A stretch of DNA of 11,127 nucleotides from Pseudomonadota bacterium (GTDB lineage: Bacteria > Pseudomonadota > Gammaproteobacteria > CAMYNG01): NCBI GenBank assembly GCA_020347585.1, contig CP070733.1:687472-698598 (forward strand), given 5' to 3'. Shown here in pieces: positions 1-7,700 of this stretch. Within the stretch, counting starts at the first letter, position 1. Each line of letters begins with the position of its first letter. The position numbers were made by a program, and so were the translations under genes. Under the pieces are notes generated by a model. The model was not told the origin of the DNA and did not search any database. It saw only the letters and a program-made list of their open reading frames with translations.

Positions 1-1
1 A

Positions 2-77
<76 letters not shown>

Positions 78-96
78 TTTGACCTGGTAGTGATGC

Positions 97-114
97 GGCG
101 CCAAGCAAGGCGCC
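97..114. other. GGCGCC inverted repeat upstream of the tRNA
   Basis: Two GGCGCC arms flank a 6-base spacer. In RNA they would form a 6-bp, all-G/C hairpin between the end of the Fur-family gene and tRNA-Thr. There is no U-run after the hairpin on either strand, so it is not a standard intrinsic terminator. It could be a processing element in the 5' leader of the tRNA precursor or a weak transcriptional barrier after the regulator gene. Its role is unknown. Confidence 0.4.
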
Positions 115-129
115 AGCGCGAAGGGCTCA

Positions 130-135
130 AGTATA
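130..135 (-). promoter_or_regulatory. Candidate -10 box for tRNA-Thr
   Basis: The minus strand carries TATACT here, 52 bases before the mature tRNA 5' end, so transcription would start about 45 bases before the tRNA. The hexamer 17 bases upstream reads TTCTAC, which is a poor -35. The call therefore rests on the -10 box and its position alone. Confidence 0.35.
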
Positions 136-172
136 CTGGATCGCACTGCGCGGTAGAAGAAATGCCGGTCGC

Positions 173-607
173 TTAGGACTTGTCCTGGCGGACGCGGATG
201 ATGACATCGACGCCGTCCGTCACCGTGCCGTCGGGCAGCGTGGGCAAGCGGGTGATGTTGACCTGCCGCTCATCGACGTCCGTGAGCTTTCCCGTGTCGA
301 CATTGTAGAAATGGAAATGCGGGGAGGTATTTGAGTCGTAAAACACCTTGGCGGAATCAACAATGACCTGGCGCACCATACCCTTGCCGGCGAACAGACC
401 CAGGGTGTTGTAGACGGTGGCCTTTGAGACATCGGCGCCCGCCCGGTTAGCCGCGAGCATGACCTGCTCGGCCGACATGTGTTGCGAACGGGCAAAAAGA
501 ATGCGCGCGATATCCACCCGCTGTTGGGTCGGCGTCACATCGTGGGCCTTCAGCAGGGCAATACCCTCATCCTTTGTAAGGGTTTGATTTTTCAAGGAAT
601 CAGACAT
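173..607 (-). CDS. Fur-superfamily transcriptional regulator, Irr-like, no CxxC
   Basis: This encodes a 144-residue metal- or heme-responsive DNA-binding regulator of the Fur superfamily. The N-terminal winged helix covers about residues 22-85, with the family segments VTPTQQR (24-30), HMSAEQV (43-49) and SKATVYNTL (61-69). The dimerisation half begins at VFYDSNTSPHFHFYN (88-102), with His97 and His99 in the place of the Fur/Irr metal-site histidines. It ends in the beta-strand DGVDVIIRVR (131-140). There is no cysteine anywhere, so the structural zinc site of Fur, PerR and Zur is absent. That and the C-terminal half resemble rhizobial Irr and its gammaproteobacterial relatives. I chose the ATG at 607 because homology begins soon after it. 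A GTG at 664, overlapping the thiO stop as GTGA, would add 19 residues (MTSQFAVGRI...). No good ribosome binding site supports either start. Target genes cannot be told from this window. Confidence 0.9.
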   Translation of the reverse strand: MSDSLKNQTLTKDEGIALLKAHDVTPTQQRVDIARILFARSQHMSAEQVMLAANRAGADVSKATVYNTLGLFAGKGMVRQVIVDSAKVFYDSNTSPHFHFYNVDTGKLTDVDERQVNITRLPTLPDGTVTDGVDVIIRVRQDKS

Positions 608-614
608 TGTGAAA

Positions 615-645
615 AGTATAAACCAAGTGCTCAAAATTCGTCCAA
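615..645 (-). promoter_or_regulatory. Candidate promoter of the Fur-family gene, possibly leaderless
   Basis: On the minus strand TTGGAC (645-640) is followed 19 bases later by TATACT (620-615). The -10 box ends only 7 bases before the ATG at 607, so a transcript would start at or next to the start codon. This fits the lack of a Shine-Dalgarno sequence. The spacer is longer than the usual 17 bases, so the -35 is uncertain. If the promoter is real, the regulator can be expressed independently of thiO. Confidence 0.4.
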
Positions 646-660
646 CTGCAAATTGGGAGG

Positions 661-1761
661 TCACACGGCCTCGGCCATAACCCTCGGCTGATAAGGCGCA
701 GGGTCCACCAGCGGCTGGGCGCCGGTAATGAGGTCCACCAGCAAACGCGCCGATGCGGGGCCCAGTACCACGCCGTTACGAAAATGGCCGGCGTTCACGT
801 ACAAGCCCTCGATGCCCGGATGCTCCCCAATTATAGGTATGCCATCCGGAGAGCCAGGCCGCAGCCCCGCCCAGTGGCGCTCCACCTCGCAATTGGCAAG
901 CGCTGGAACAATGCGTCTGGACTCCGCCTCCAACTCCTGCCGCGCCTCGCCGGTGGTGCCCTTGTTGAACCCCACGTGCTCCAGGGTACTGCCCACCAGC
1001 ACCCGACCATCGCGCCGCGGAATCACATAGCGGTCGCGGCTCAACACGATGCGGCGCACCAGCCCTGGCGCACCGCGAAACAGCAGCATCTGGCCGCGCA
1101 CCGGAACGACCGGTAAGTGCAGCCCAAGTGGTTCGAGCAATTCAGCGCTCCACGCCCCGCTGGCGATCACCACCGTGCCGCAGGCCACCGTCTCGCCATT
1201 CAGCCTGACGCCATTCACCCGCCCGGACTCGACCATCAGCCCCGTCACTGCGGCCTGTTCGCGGACGTGCACACCGCGCGCATCCAGATCCGCACGCAGC
1301 GCCTTCATCAACCGGGGATTGCGCACCTGGGCGACACTGGGCAGCCACAGCAACGGCGTATCTACCTCTCCCAGCGCGGGCTCGATCTGCTTGGCCTCTG
1401 CGAGGTCGGTGATGCGCGCCTCAACGTCGAAACGCCTGCCCCACGCCAGTACATCAGATGTCTCGGCCGCCATGTCCGAGATCAGCAGACCACTCTGCGT
1501 CCACTCGGGATCGATGCCGGTGCGCGCGCGCAGTTCTTGCGTAAGTAGCGCATAGCGCGCCTGGCCCCAGCCCGCCAGGCGCGTCACGGCATCCGCATAA
1601 CGCCACGGATACAGCGGCGAGAGGATCCCGCCGCCCGCCCACGATGACTCGCGACCGGTGGCGCCACGCTCCAGCACGGTGACCTGCGCGCCCTCATCAG
1701 TGAGGGCGCGTGCCACCAGCATGCCAATCAGGCCGCCGCCAACCACCACGCAATCCTTCAT
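661..1761 (-). CDS. thiO: Glycine oxidase ThiO
   Basis: This encodes a 366-residue FAD-dependent oxidase of the D-amino-acid oxidase fold. ThiO oxidises glycine to the imine (dehydroglycine), which feeds thiazole synthase in thiamine biosynthesis; it acts in the cytoplasm. The Rossmann dinucleotide-binding motif VGGGLIG (7-13) is at the N terminus, followed by LERGATGRESSWAGGGILSP, the flavin-proximal ThiO/DAO segment. Later family blocks are VPVRGQMLLFRG, YVIPRRDGRVLVGST, HWAGLRPGSPDGIPIIGE and, near the C terminus, YVNAGHFRNGVVLGP. The length is typical. No other thi gene is present. A ThiO-like oxidase gene next to the minor-pilin operon is also found in Pseudomonas aeruginosa, so the neighbourhood is conserved rather than functional. 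The gene reads away from the pilin operon and may be cotranscribed with the Fur-family gene 53 bases downstream. The exact substrate is by family inference. Confidence 0.92.
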   Translation of the reverse strand: MKDCVVVGGGLIGMLVARALTDEGAQVTVLERGATGRESSWAGGGILSPLYPWRYADAVTRLAGWGQARYALLTQELRARTGIDPEWTQSGLLISDMAAETSDVLAWGRRFDVEARITDLAEAKQIEPALGEVDTPLLWLPSVAQVRNPRLMKALRADLDARGVHVREQAAVTGLMVESGRVNGVRLNGETVACGTVVIASGAWSAELLEPLGLHLPVVPVRGQMLLFRGAPGLVRRIVLSRDRYVIPRRDGRVLVGSTLEHVGFNKGTTGEARQELEAESRRIVPALANCEVERHWAGLRPGSPDGIPIIGEHPGIEGLYVNAGHFRNGVVLGPASARLLVDLITGAQPLVDPAPYQPRVMAEAV

Positions 1762-1787
1762 CCGTCAGGCCTACCTGCCCCGAAAAG

Positions 1788-1803
1788 TGTGAAGTAAATC
1801 ACA
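1788..1803. promoter_or_regulatory. CRP/Vfr-type operator, perfect TGTGA-N6-TCACA
   Basis: The site reads TGTGA, AGTAAA, TCACA: both half-sites match the cAMP-receptor-protein consensus exactly at the consensus spacing, and the flanks are AT-rich. It lies 27 bases from the thiO start and 163 bases from the fimT/fimU start, so it could serve either divergent gene. In Pseudomonas the CRP homologue Vfr controls type IV pili. No convincing sigma-70 promoter is visible at the usual -41.5 or -61.5 spacing on the pilin side. Binding and direction of control are therefore inferred. Confidence 0.65.
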
Positions 1804-1905
1804 TGCATTTTGCGATATCTACCAACTGTGCACACCTGCAACACGCGCATTTTCGCCGCTTATCCCCGTCAGCTGCCAGTCCGTCGGCTTTCTTAAAGAA
1901 CCCCT

Positions 1906-1929
1906 CTGCCGGGACGCAAATCCCGGTAG
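1906..1929 (+). other. Stable hairpin in the leader of the first pilin operon
   Basis: CTGCCGGGA (1906-1914) pairs with TCCCGGTAG (1921-1929), with one G-U pair, around the loop CGCAAA. That is a 9-bp stem ending 37 bases before the fimT/fimU start codon. No U-run follows, so it is not an intrinsic terminator. It may stabilise the polycistronic mRNA or be a protein-binding site. The rest of the 1762-1966 gap shows no gene. Confidence 0.45.
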
Positions 1930-1966
1930 CAAAGAAGATTCGCGCGACAAAACAAGAGAGCACAGC

Positions 1967-2461
1967 ATGAACAAACACGTTGCAGGTCTAACGATTGTCG
2001 AACTCATGATCGCGATGGCGGTGATCGCTGTCGTGGTGTCTCTGGGGGTCCCGCATCTGCCTGGGGTGGTCGGTAACAACCGCTTGACCGCCCAGGTCAA
2101 TACGCTGTCGAACCACCTCGCCTACGCGCGCAGCGAAGCGGTCAAGAGCGGCACGCCAGTGACCGTTACCTCCAACAACGGCGCGATCTGGCAGGACGGT
2201 TGGACGGTGTGGGTCGATACCAACAACAGTGGCCTGATGGATGCCGGCGAAGAACTGCGCATCGGCGAGGCATTCGGCGCGGCGAGTGTGCTGACGCCCG
2301 ACAACGGCACCGACTTCATCACCTACAACGGCACTGGCGCCCTGGCCGGCAATCCCGTCACGTTCACCCTGTGCAACACCAGCAGCCCGTATGGCAAACA
2401 GCTGAAGATTACCGGCAGCGGCCGCGGACGTCTGGCCGACAGCAAGTACAAGTGCCCGTAG
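1967..2461 (+). CDS. Minor pilin FimT/FimU family (GspH/FimT domain), copy 1
   Basis: This is a 164-residue type IV minor pilin and the first gene of the operon. The class III leader MNKHVAG is cut before LTIVE by prepilin peptidase, leaving Leu1 and the assembly-essential Glu5. The hydrophobic helix spans about 8-30, followed by the conserved NNRLTAQVNTLSNHLAYARSEAV (37-59). The globular GspH-type domain contains an EF-hand-like loop from D84 to E95 (D84, N86, S88, D92, E95) and a probable disulfide C136-C163. The C-terminal tail carries GRGR at 152-155, matching the GRxR motif reported for DNA-binding FimT of Legionella and Xanthomonas. The position directly before pilV is that of FimU, the tip-complex pilin. 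With only one such gene here, it may combine the FimU and FimT roles. The start has a modest ribosome binding site (AAGAGAG). The symbol is left open between fimT and fimU. Confidence 0.9.
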   Translation: MNKHVAGLTIVELMIAMAVIAVVVSLGVPHLPGVVGNNRLTAQVNTLSNHLAYARSEAVKSGTPVTVTSNNGAIWQDGWTVWVDTNNSGLMDAGEELRIGEAFGAASVLTPDNGTDFITYNGTGALAGNPVTFTLCNTSSPYGKQLKITGSGRGRLADSKYKCP

Positions 2462-2483
2462 CCAGTCATGAGGGACAAATGAC

Positions 2484-2993
2484 ATGAAGCGAAACCCAAT
2501 CCCATCAATGCCAGCCGCAATCCGCGGCTTTACGATTCTGGAAGTGGCAGTGGCCATGGTGATCTTTTCGGTCGGCCTGCTGGGTCTGGCTGGGCTGCAG
2601 CTGGCCGGCACCCAGTCCAACCACGATGCGCTGATGCGTTCGCTCGCCGTACAGCAAGCCTACGACATGGCAGACCGCATGCGCTCCAACACCGAGGGCT
2701 TTCGCGACAGCGCGGCCTACGAAAGTCTCGCGGGCATTCCCGGCTCCATGCCCGCCTGCACAGCGACCTCGTGCACGGCCAACCAGGTTGCAACGCGCGA
2801 TCTCTTTGAATGGAACACCGCGAATGACGCGCTGCTGCCGACAGGCCAGGGCCAGGTGCAGGGCGATGGCAGCGGCCAGCGCTTTACCATCACTGTGCAC
2901 TGGGACGCCAACCGCAGCGGCGCCGCAGGGCTGAATTGCCCGCCCCAAAGCGATGCCGACCTCGAATGTGTCCGACTGATCTTCAGGCCGTGA
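2484..2993 (+). CDS. pilV: Minor pilin PilV, copy 1
   Basis: This encodes a 169-residue type IV minor pilin of the tip and priming complex. A 15-residue leader ending RG precedes FTILE (16-20), giving mature Phe1 and Glu5, and the PilV signature helix VAVAMVIFSVGLLGLAGLQL follows. The globular part has C92, C97, C152 and C162, with NCPPQ (151-155) near the end, likely forming two disulfides. It begins 22 bases after the upstream pilin, with GAGGG about 9-10 bases before the ATG. Its stop codon overlaps a possible GTG start of pilW in a GTGA junction, which suggests translational coupling. In the family PilV works with FimU, PilW, PilX and PilE to prime pilus assembly and present PilY1. Confidence 0.93.
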   Translation: MKRNPIPSMPAAIRGFTILEVAVAMVIFSVGLLGLAGLQLAGTQSNHDALMRSLAVQQAYDMADRMRSNTEGFRDSAAYESLAGIPGSMPACTATSCTANQVATRDLFEWNTANDALLPTGQGQVQGDGSGQRFTITVHWDANRSGAAGLNCPPQSDADLECVRLIFRP

Positions 2994-3028
2994 CCATGAC
3001 TGCCATCTCACGACAGGATTCCTACGCA

Positions 3029-4078
3029 ATGAACAGAAAATACGCACTGGGTCTGACCATCGTCGAATTGATGGTGTCCCTCGCCATTTCCGCCGTCTTG
3101 CTATTGGGTGTTGGCACGGTATACGTCGGCAGCCGCCAGTCCTACAAGGTGCAGGACCAGTTCGCCATGATTCAGGAGAACGCGCGCTATGCCCATCATC
3201 TGGTGACCAAGGAGGTGCGCCAGGCCGGCTTCCAGGGTTGTGCACGCCTCGAGTACCTGCAGCCCAACGTCATCTCGGACCCCAGCAGTCTACCGGGTGC
3301 GCTCGAGTTCGATAAAAACAATTTCATCAAGGGCCACGGCGATTCCAACGGCGACGGTACGCAGGTACCGGCACTGCCTTCAACGCCAACCCATACACCG
3401 CTCGCCGGCACCGATGCCGTCACCGTGCGCAAGGCGTCATCCTGCGGTGCAACGCTGACCGGCGTGATGACGGTCGCCAACGCCAACGTGCAGTTGATGA
3501 ACAGCTGCGGGTTCGAGCAGGGCGACGTGGTGATGATTACCGACTGCGAAAGCGCGGACATCTTTACCATCACCAATACCCCCGGTGGCCAAGGCAGCAG
3601 CACCACGCTCGCACACGCCAACGGCAGCAACATCGGCAACCGCCTGAGCAAAAATTATCTCGATGATGCCCAGGTGATGAAGTTCGAGCAGGTTACCTAC
3701 TTTATCGCCAACAACGATGACGGCATCCCAAGCCTCTACCAGTCCGCCTGGGTTAACAACGGCGGCGCCGTCACCAGTGAGGAGACGGAATTGGTGGACA
3801 ACGTCGAGGACTTTCATGTGCTCTTCGGTGTGGACAACTCCGGCGAAAACTACAGCGCCGATCGCTACATGACGGCCGAAGAGGTTGAGTCGGCGGGTGC
3901 CGACACCTGGGGCCTCGTTACCAGTGTCAAGCTGGCACTACTGATGCGCTCGGACCAAGAAGTCGGCAAGGCCGAGAAGAAATTCACCTTCGACGGCAAT
4001 ACTGTCACCACGCCGGGCGACAAGCGCTACCGCCGCGAGTTCACCACCACGGTCAACATTCGCAACCGCACGCCGTAA
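3029..4078 (+). CDS. pilW: Minor pilin PilW, copy 1
   Basis: This encodes a 349-residue large minor pilin of the tip complex. The leader MNRKYALG is followed by LTIVE (9-13), then the hydrophobic helix VSLAISAVLLLGVGTVYVGSR and the family segment QSYKVQDQF. Cysteines are C71, C139, C160 and C173, with the conserved block NSCGFEQGDVVMITDC (158-173). Near the C terminus the region of a PilW calcium-type loop reads FGVDNSGENYSADRY (266-280), but the acidic spacing is broken. The ATG at 3029 is chosen for AGGA ten bases upstream. In-frame alternatives are ATG 2996 and GTG 2990, the latter overlapping the pilV stop exactly as in the second operon copy. That parallel makes the longer 19-21 residue leader a real possibility. 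PilW is thought to link the other minor pilins to PilY1. Confidence 0.92.
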   Translation: MNRKYALGLTIVELMVSLAISAVLLLGVGTVYVGSRQSYKVQDQFAMIQENARYAHHLVTKEVRQAGFQGCARLEYLQPNVISDPSSLPGALEFDKNNFIKGHGDSNGDGTQVPALPSTPTHTPLAGTDAVTVRKASSCGATLTGVMTVANANVQLMNSCGFEQGDVVMITDCESADIFTITNTPGGQGSSTTLAHANGSNIGNRLSKNYLDDAQVMKFEQVTYFIANNDDGIPSLYQSAWVNNGGAVTSEETELVDNVEDFHVLFGVDNSGENYSADRYMTAEEVESAGADTWGLVTSVKLALLMRSDQEVGKAEKKFTFDGNTVTTPGDKRYRREFTTTVNIRNRTP

Positions 4079-4093
4079 CTGAGGATCACCGTA

Positions 4094-4693
4094 ATGGCGA
4101 AGCAAATTTCAATGTCACTTTCCCGAGTCTCCGTTGGCCGCGCACAGCGCGGCGCGGCACTTGTGACCGGTCTCATCCTGCTGGTCGCGCTGACGCTGGT
4201 GGGCCTGGCTGCCACTAGCAGCAATTCGCTGGAGCAGCGCATGGCCGCCAACATGGCCGACTACAACCAGGCCTTTAATGCCGCCGAGACGGTGATGCGC
4301 GTTATGCAACGCGAACTGGACCGCCCCGGTCTGGCACCGCAGGGCGTGTCCGACTGCTCCGGGCAACCCGCACCCTGCGCCCTAAATCCGAAGGTGCTCG
4401 TAGACCTGTATGGCACAGACTGGTGGCTTCACCCGACGGTCAATCACACCTGGTGGGACGCCAACGGCATCGCCTACAACGAGGTGACCGGAGATTCACT
4501 GAAGTCGCAAGGCTTGGTGAATACGGAGCCGCATTACGTGGCCGAGTTCCAGAGCGATGTCAAAGACAGCGCCCGTCTGGGGCACGGCGGTGATGGCTAC
4601 ACCTATTACTACCGCGTGACGGCGCGTGGCAGCGGCGCCACCGACGCCGCGCAGGCGATTATCCAATCGACTGCCGCCAAGCGCGAGAACTGA
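4094..4693 (+). CDS. pilX: Minor pilin PilX, copy 1
   Basis: This encodes a 199-residue pilin-like protein of the PilX N-terminal type. The leader ends RAQRG (16-20), and the mature helix starts AALVTGLILLVALTLVGLAA. The family block LEQRMAANMADYNQAFNAAE (46-65) follows. As in other PilX/GspK-like proteins, residue 5 of the mature chain is not glutamate; here it is threonine. This fits a unit at the very tip that needs no neighbour ahead of it. C88 and C95 may pair. GAGGA stands about 8 bases before the start, 15 bases after pilW. The next gene is pilY1, whose product the PilVWX complex is thought to carry. Confidence 0.92.
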   Translation: MAKQISMSLSRVSVGRAQRGAALVTGLILLVALTLVGLAATSSNSLEQRMAANMADYNQAFNAAETVMRVMQRELDRPGLAPQGVSDCSGQPAPCALNPKVLVDLYGTDWWLHPTVNHTWWDANGIAYNEVTGDSLKSQGLVNTEPHYVAEFQSDVKDSARLGHGGDGYTYYYRVTARGSGATDAAQAIIQSTAAKREN

Positions 4694-4786
4694 TGAGTTT
4701 TCCATCAGGAAGATACAAATGAATCCGATTTTGCACAACACAGGTTTTGGTTCCAGCGCGCCGGCAAACTGCGCCACGCGCCATGT

Positions 4787-4791
4787 GGAGG
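4787..4791 (+). promoter_or_regulatory. Strong ribosome binding site deciding the pilY1 start
   Basis: GGAGG lies 8 bases before the ATG at 4800, the best Shine-Dalgarno match in the operon. It favours 4800 over the upstream in-frame ATG at 4719, which has AGGA 8 bases before it. A start at 4800 puts the signal peptide at the very N terminus, as expected for a secreted protein. Confidence 0.6.
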
Positions 4792-4799
4792 TTAAGAAG

Positions 4800-7700
4800 A
4801 TGGTCCGCCCACGACTCAGCAAGACGTTACTGGCAACGCTATTTTTCGCGTTCACCGCCCACACCAGTGTACAGGCCGCGCCGCTGGCGCTGCCCGATGT
4901 ACCGCTGCCCGTCGCCAACTTTATGAACCCCAACGTCATGCTGCTGCTGGACAACTCCGGCAGCATGAACAACATCATCTGGGCCTCCGGCTATAACGCG
5001 AACACGACGTACCCCGACTGGAGTGACAGTGGCAATCTGTGGTCAGCTACCAGCGGCAACGTGGGACTATCGAGCCTGACGTCGTGCACGACGACCGGCT
5101 ACTACGAAGGCAATGATGGCACTACAACCAAATGCCTCAAGCTACCTGATCCCGTGGGCGGGGGTGACACGCGCTACGCCGGCAATTATCTCAACTATTT
5201 GTTCTCGACCTATGCCGACAATACCGACTTGACCGGCGGGACGATCCCCAACGACTACCGCATGAATGTGCTGCGCACCGTCAGTACTAACCTGGTCAAC
5301 GGCACGCCGGATATGCGCTTTGGCGTTACATCGTTCTATACCGATGACGGCGGTAAGATCGACGTGGGCTGCGCCGACAACAACTCCAGCTCGGTGGCAA
5401 CGGCCATTGGTGGGCTGACCGCATCCACCTGGACGCCGCTGGCCGAAACGTACTATGAGGTTACGCGCTATTTCCGTGGCCTTGGTAGTCGTTTCACCAC
5501 AGGTGTCACCCACACCAGCCCGATCGTGTACCGCTGTCAGAAGAACTTCGCACTTATCGTCACCGATGGCTACCCCACTTATGACAACGATATTCCGAGC
5601 AACGGCACTGGGGAGCCTGTCGCGAGCACCTGTGTAAGCAGCGACGTGCGTAACTGCGACGGCCTGGCGCCGGCCACCGTCAGCGGCGACTACCCGAACT
5701 TCCCGCAATACTCGGATGGATTTGAAGTACTTACCAAGGGCAATGACAACAATGCCTACTCGAGCGAGGGGGCCACACTGCTGCTGGACGATATCGCCAA
5801 GTTTGCCCACGACGTAGACCTGCGCCCGACCGGATCAGACGCCGCCGGCGTCAGCTTCAACGACCCGGCCTACGAGAAGCAGAACCTGATCACCTATACG
5901 GTCGGGTTCTCTACCGCCAACCAGATGCTGGAGGACGCAGCCGCCTACGGTGACGGTACCTACTTCACCGCGAGCGACGCCGTCACGCTGACCGACTCGC
6001 TACGCAAGGCCATTGTAGATATCGAGGGCAAAACCGGCTCGGCCTCAGCGGTCTCCTCGAGTACCGGCTTCGTCAGCAGCGACACGTTCCTCTACCAGGG
6101 GCGCTTCAACTCAGTGGGCTGGGACGGCCAGTTGCTGGGCTACAAGATCGACCCGTTCTCCGGCGACGTAGATGTCCTGCCACAGTGGGACGCCGGCGAC
6201 CCCAAGCTCATGCCAAGCGCCGGCAGCCGTGAAATCATCTCCTATAACGGCACCAAGGGGGTACCGTTTGCCTGGGCAGCGGCGGCCACCGCCGATACCC
6301 TGACCGCGGCGCAACTGGCCTTCGTCGAAACCCAAGATCGATTGAACTACCTGCGCGGTGATGCCAGCAACGAAATCAAGAACGGCGGTACGTTCCGCGA
6401 TCGCAGCAACAAGCTGGGCAGCATCGTGAACTCGGCACCGTACTATGTGGGCCCGCCGGCATTTCGTTACCCGGACATCTGGAACACCTTCCAGAAGGCC
6501 GCACCGGAAAACTGCGGCGCCGACAGCTGTAAATACTCCAAGTTTAAAGAGAACAACAAGAACCGCCAGCCGGTGGTCTACGTCGGGGCCAACGATGGCA
6601 TGTTGCACGGGTTCAACGGCGAAACCGGCGAGGAACTGCTCGCCTACGTACCGTCGATGGTATACCCGAACCTCAAGGCCTATAGCGAAACGACCTACAG
6701 TCACAAGTACATGGTCGACGGCACACCGACGATCATCGATGCTTTCTATAACAACACCTGGCATACGGTGTTGGTATCCGGTCTGAACAACGGCGGCCAG
6801 GGCGTGTTCGCGCTGGATGTCACCGACCCGACCAAATTCAGCGAGACCAATGCCAGCAAACTTGTGCTCTGGGAGTTCAACGACGACGGCATCGGAGCAG
6901 CCACCGGCACTGGTGATGCGGACATGGGCTTCAGCTTCAGCCGCCCTGCAATCGTACGCATGCAAAACGGCGACTGGGCCGCGGTGTTTGGCAACGGCTA
7001 CAATAACACCGTGGACGATACCGCCACTGGCGGCAAGGTGAGCACCACCGGCAACGGCGCTATCTATGTCGTCAATCTCGAGACCGGCAAGCTGATCAAG
7101 AAATTCGATACCGGTCAGGGCACCGCCCAGGATCCGGAAAGTCTGGGCCGCCCCAACGGCGTGGCCACCGTGGCGCCGGTGGACTTCGACGGTGACTATA
7201 TCGCCGACTACATCTACGCCGGCGACCTGTTCGGAAACCTGTGGAAACTGGACGTCACTGACCCAAGCCCGACCAAGTGGATCTTCGCAAATACCACCGG
7301 CAAGATCTTTAAACCGCTGTTCGTGGCCAAGGACGCCGGCGGCAAGCGCCAGCCGATTACCAGCCGGCCTGAGGTAGTCAAGAGCAACAACGTCGACGGT
7401 TCACTGATGGTGTACTTCGGCACCGGTAAATACCTGGAGCTATCCGACAACACCAGCGTGGGTGCCACCACCCAGTCGGTGTACGGCGTGCTCGACGAGG
7501 GTGTCGCCATTGCCGACCGCAGCGCCTTCCTGCAGCAGCAAATCGTCAACGGCGCCGATGGGCAGCTCGAAGCGTTCTGCGACGAGAGCAAGTCCAACTG
7601 CGAAGATCAGCAGGTGCGCGAGGTTAGCAACAAGGGCGACGACAAGTATCAGAGCTGGTTCCTGGATTTGCCCACCCAGGGTGAGCGCATGGTGTCCGAC

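Noticed and set aside
97..114. Intrinsic terminator for the Fur-family gene
   Set aside because: The GGCGCC hairpin is followed on the minus strand by GCATCACTACC, with no U-run.
1860..1945. Possible c-di-GMP-I (GEMM) riboswitch before the first pilin gene, suggested by GGGACGCAAA
   Set aside because: The conserved GCAAACC segment and GAAA tetraloop hairpin are missing, and here GACGCAAA forms a simple terminal loop rather than the junction of the riboswitch core.
6111..6965. 284-codon minus-strand open frame inside pilY1
   Set aside because: It lies fully antisense to the conserved PilY1 segment with RGD and NDGMLHGF, and has no recognisable domain or ribosome binding site.
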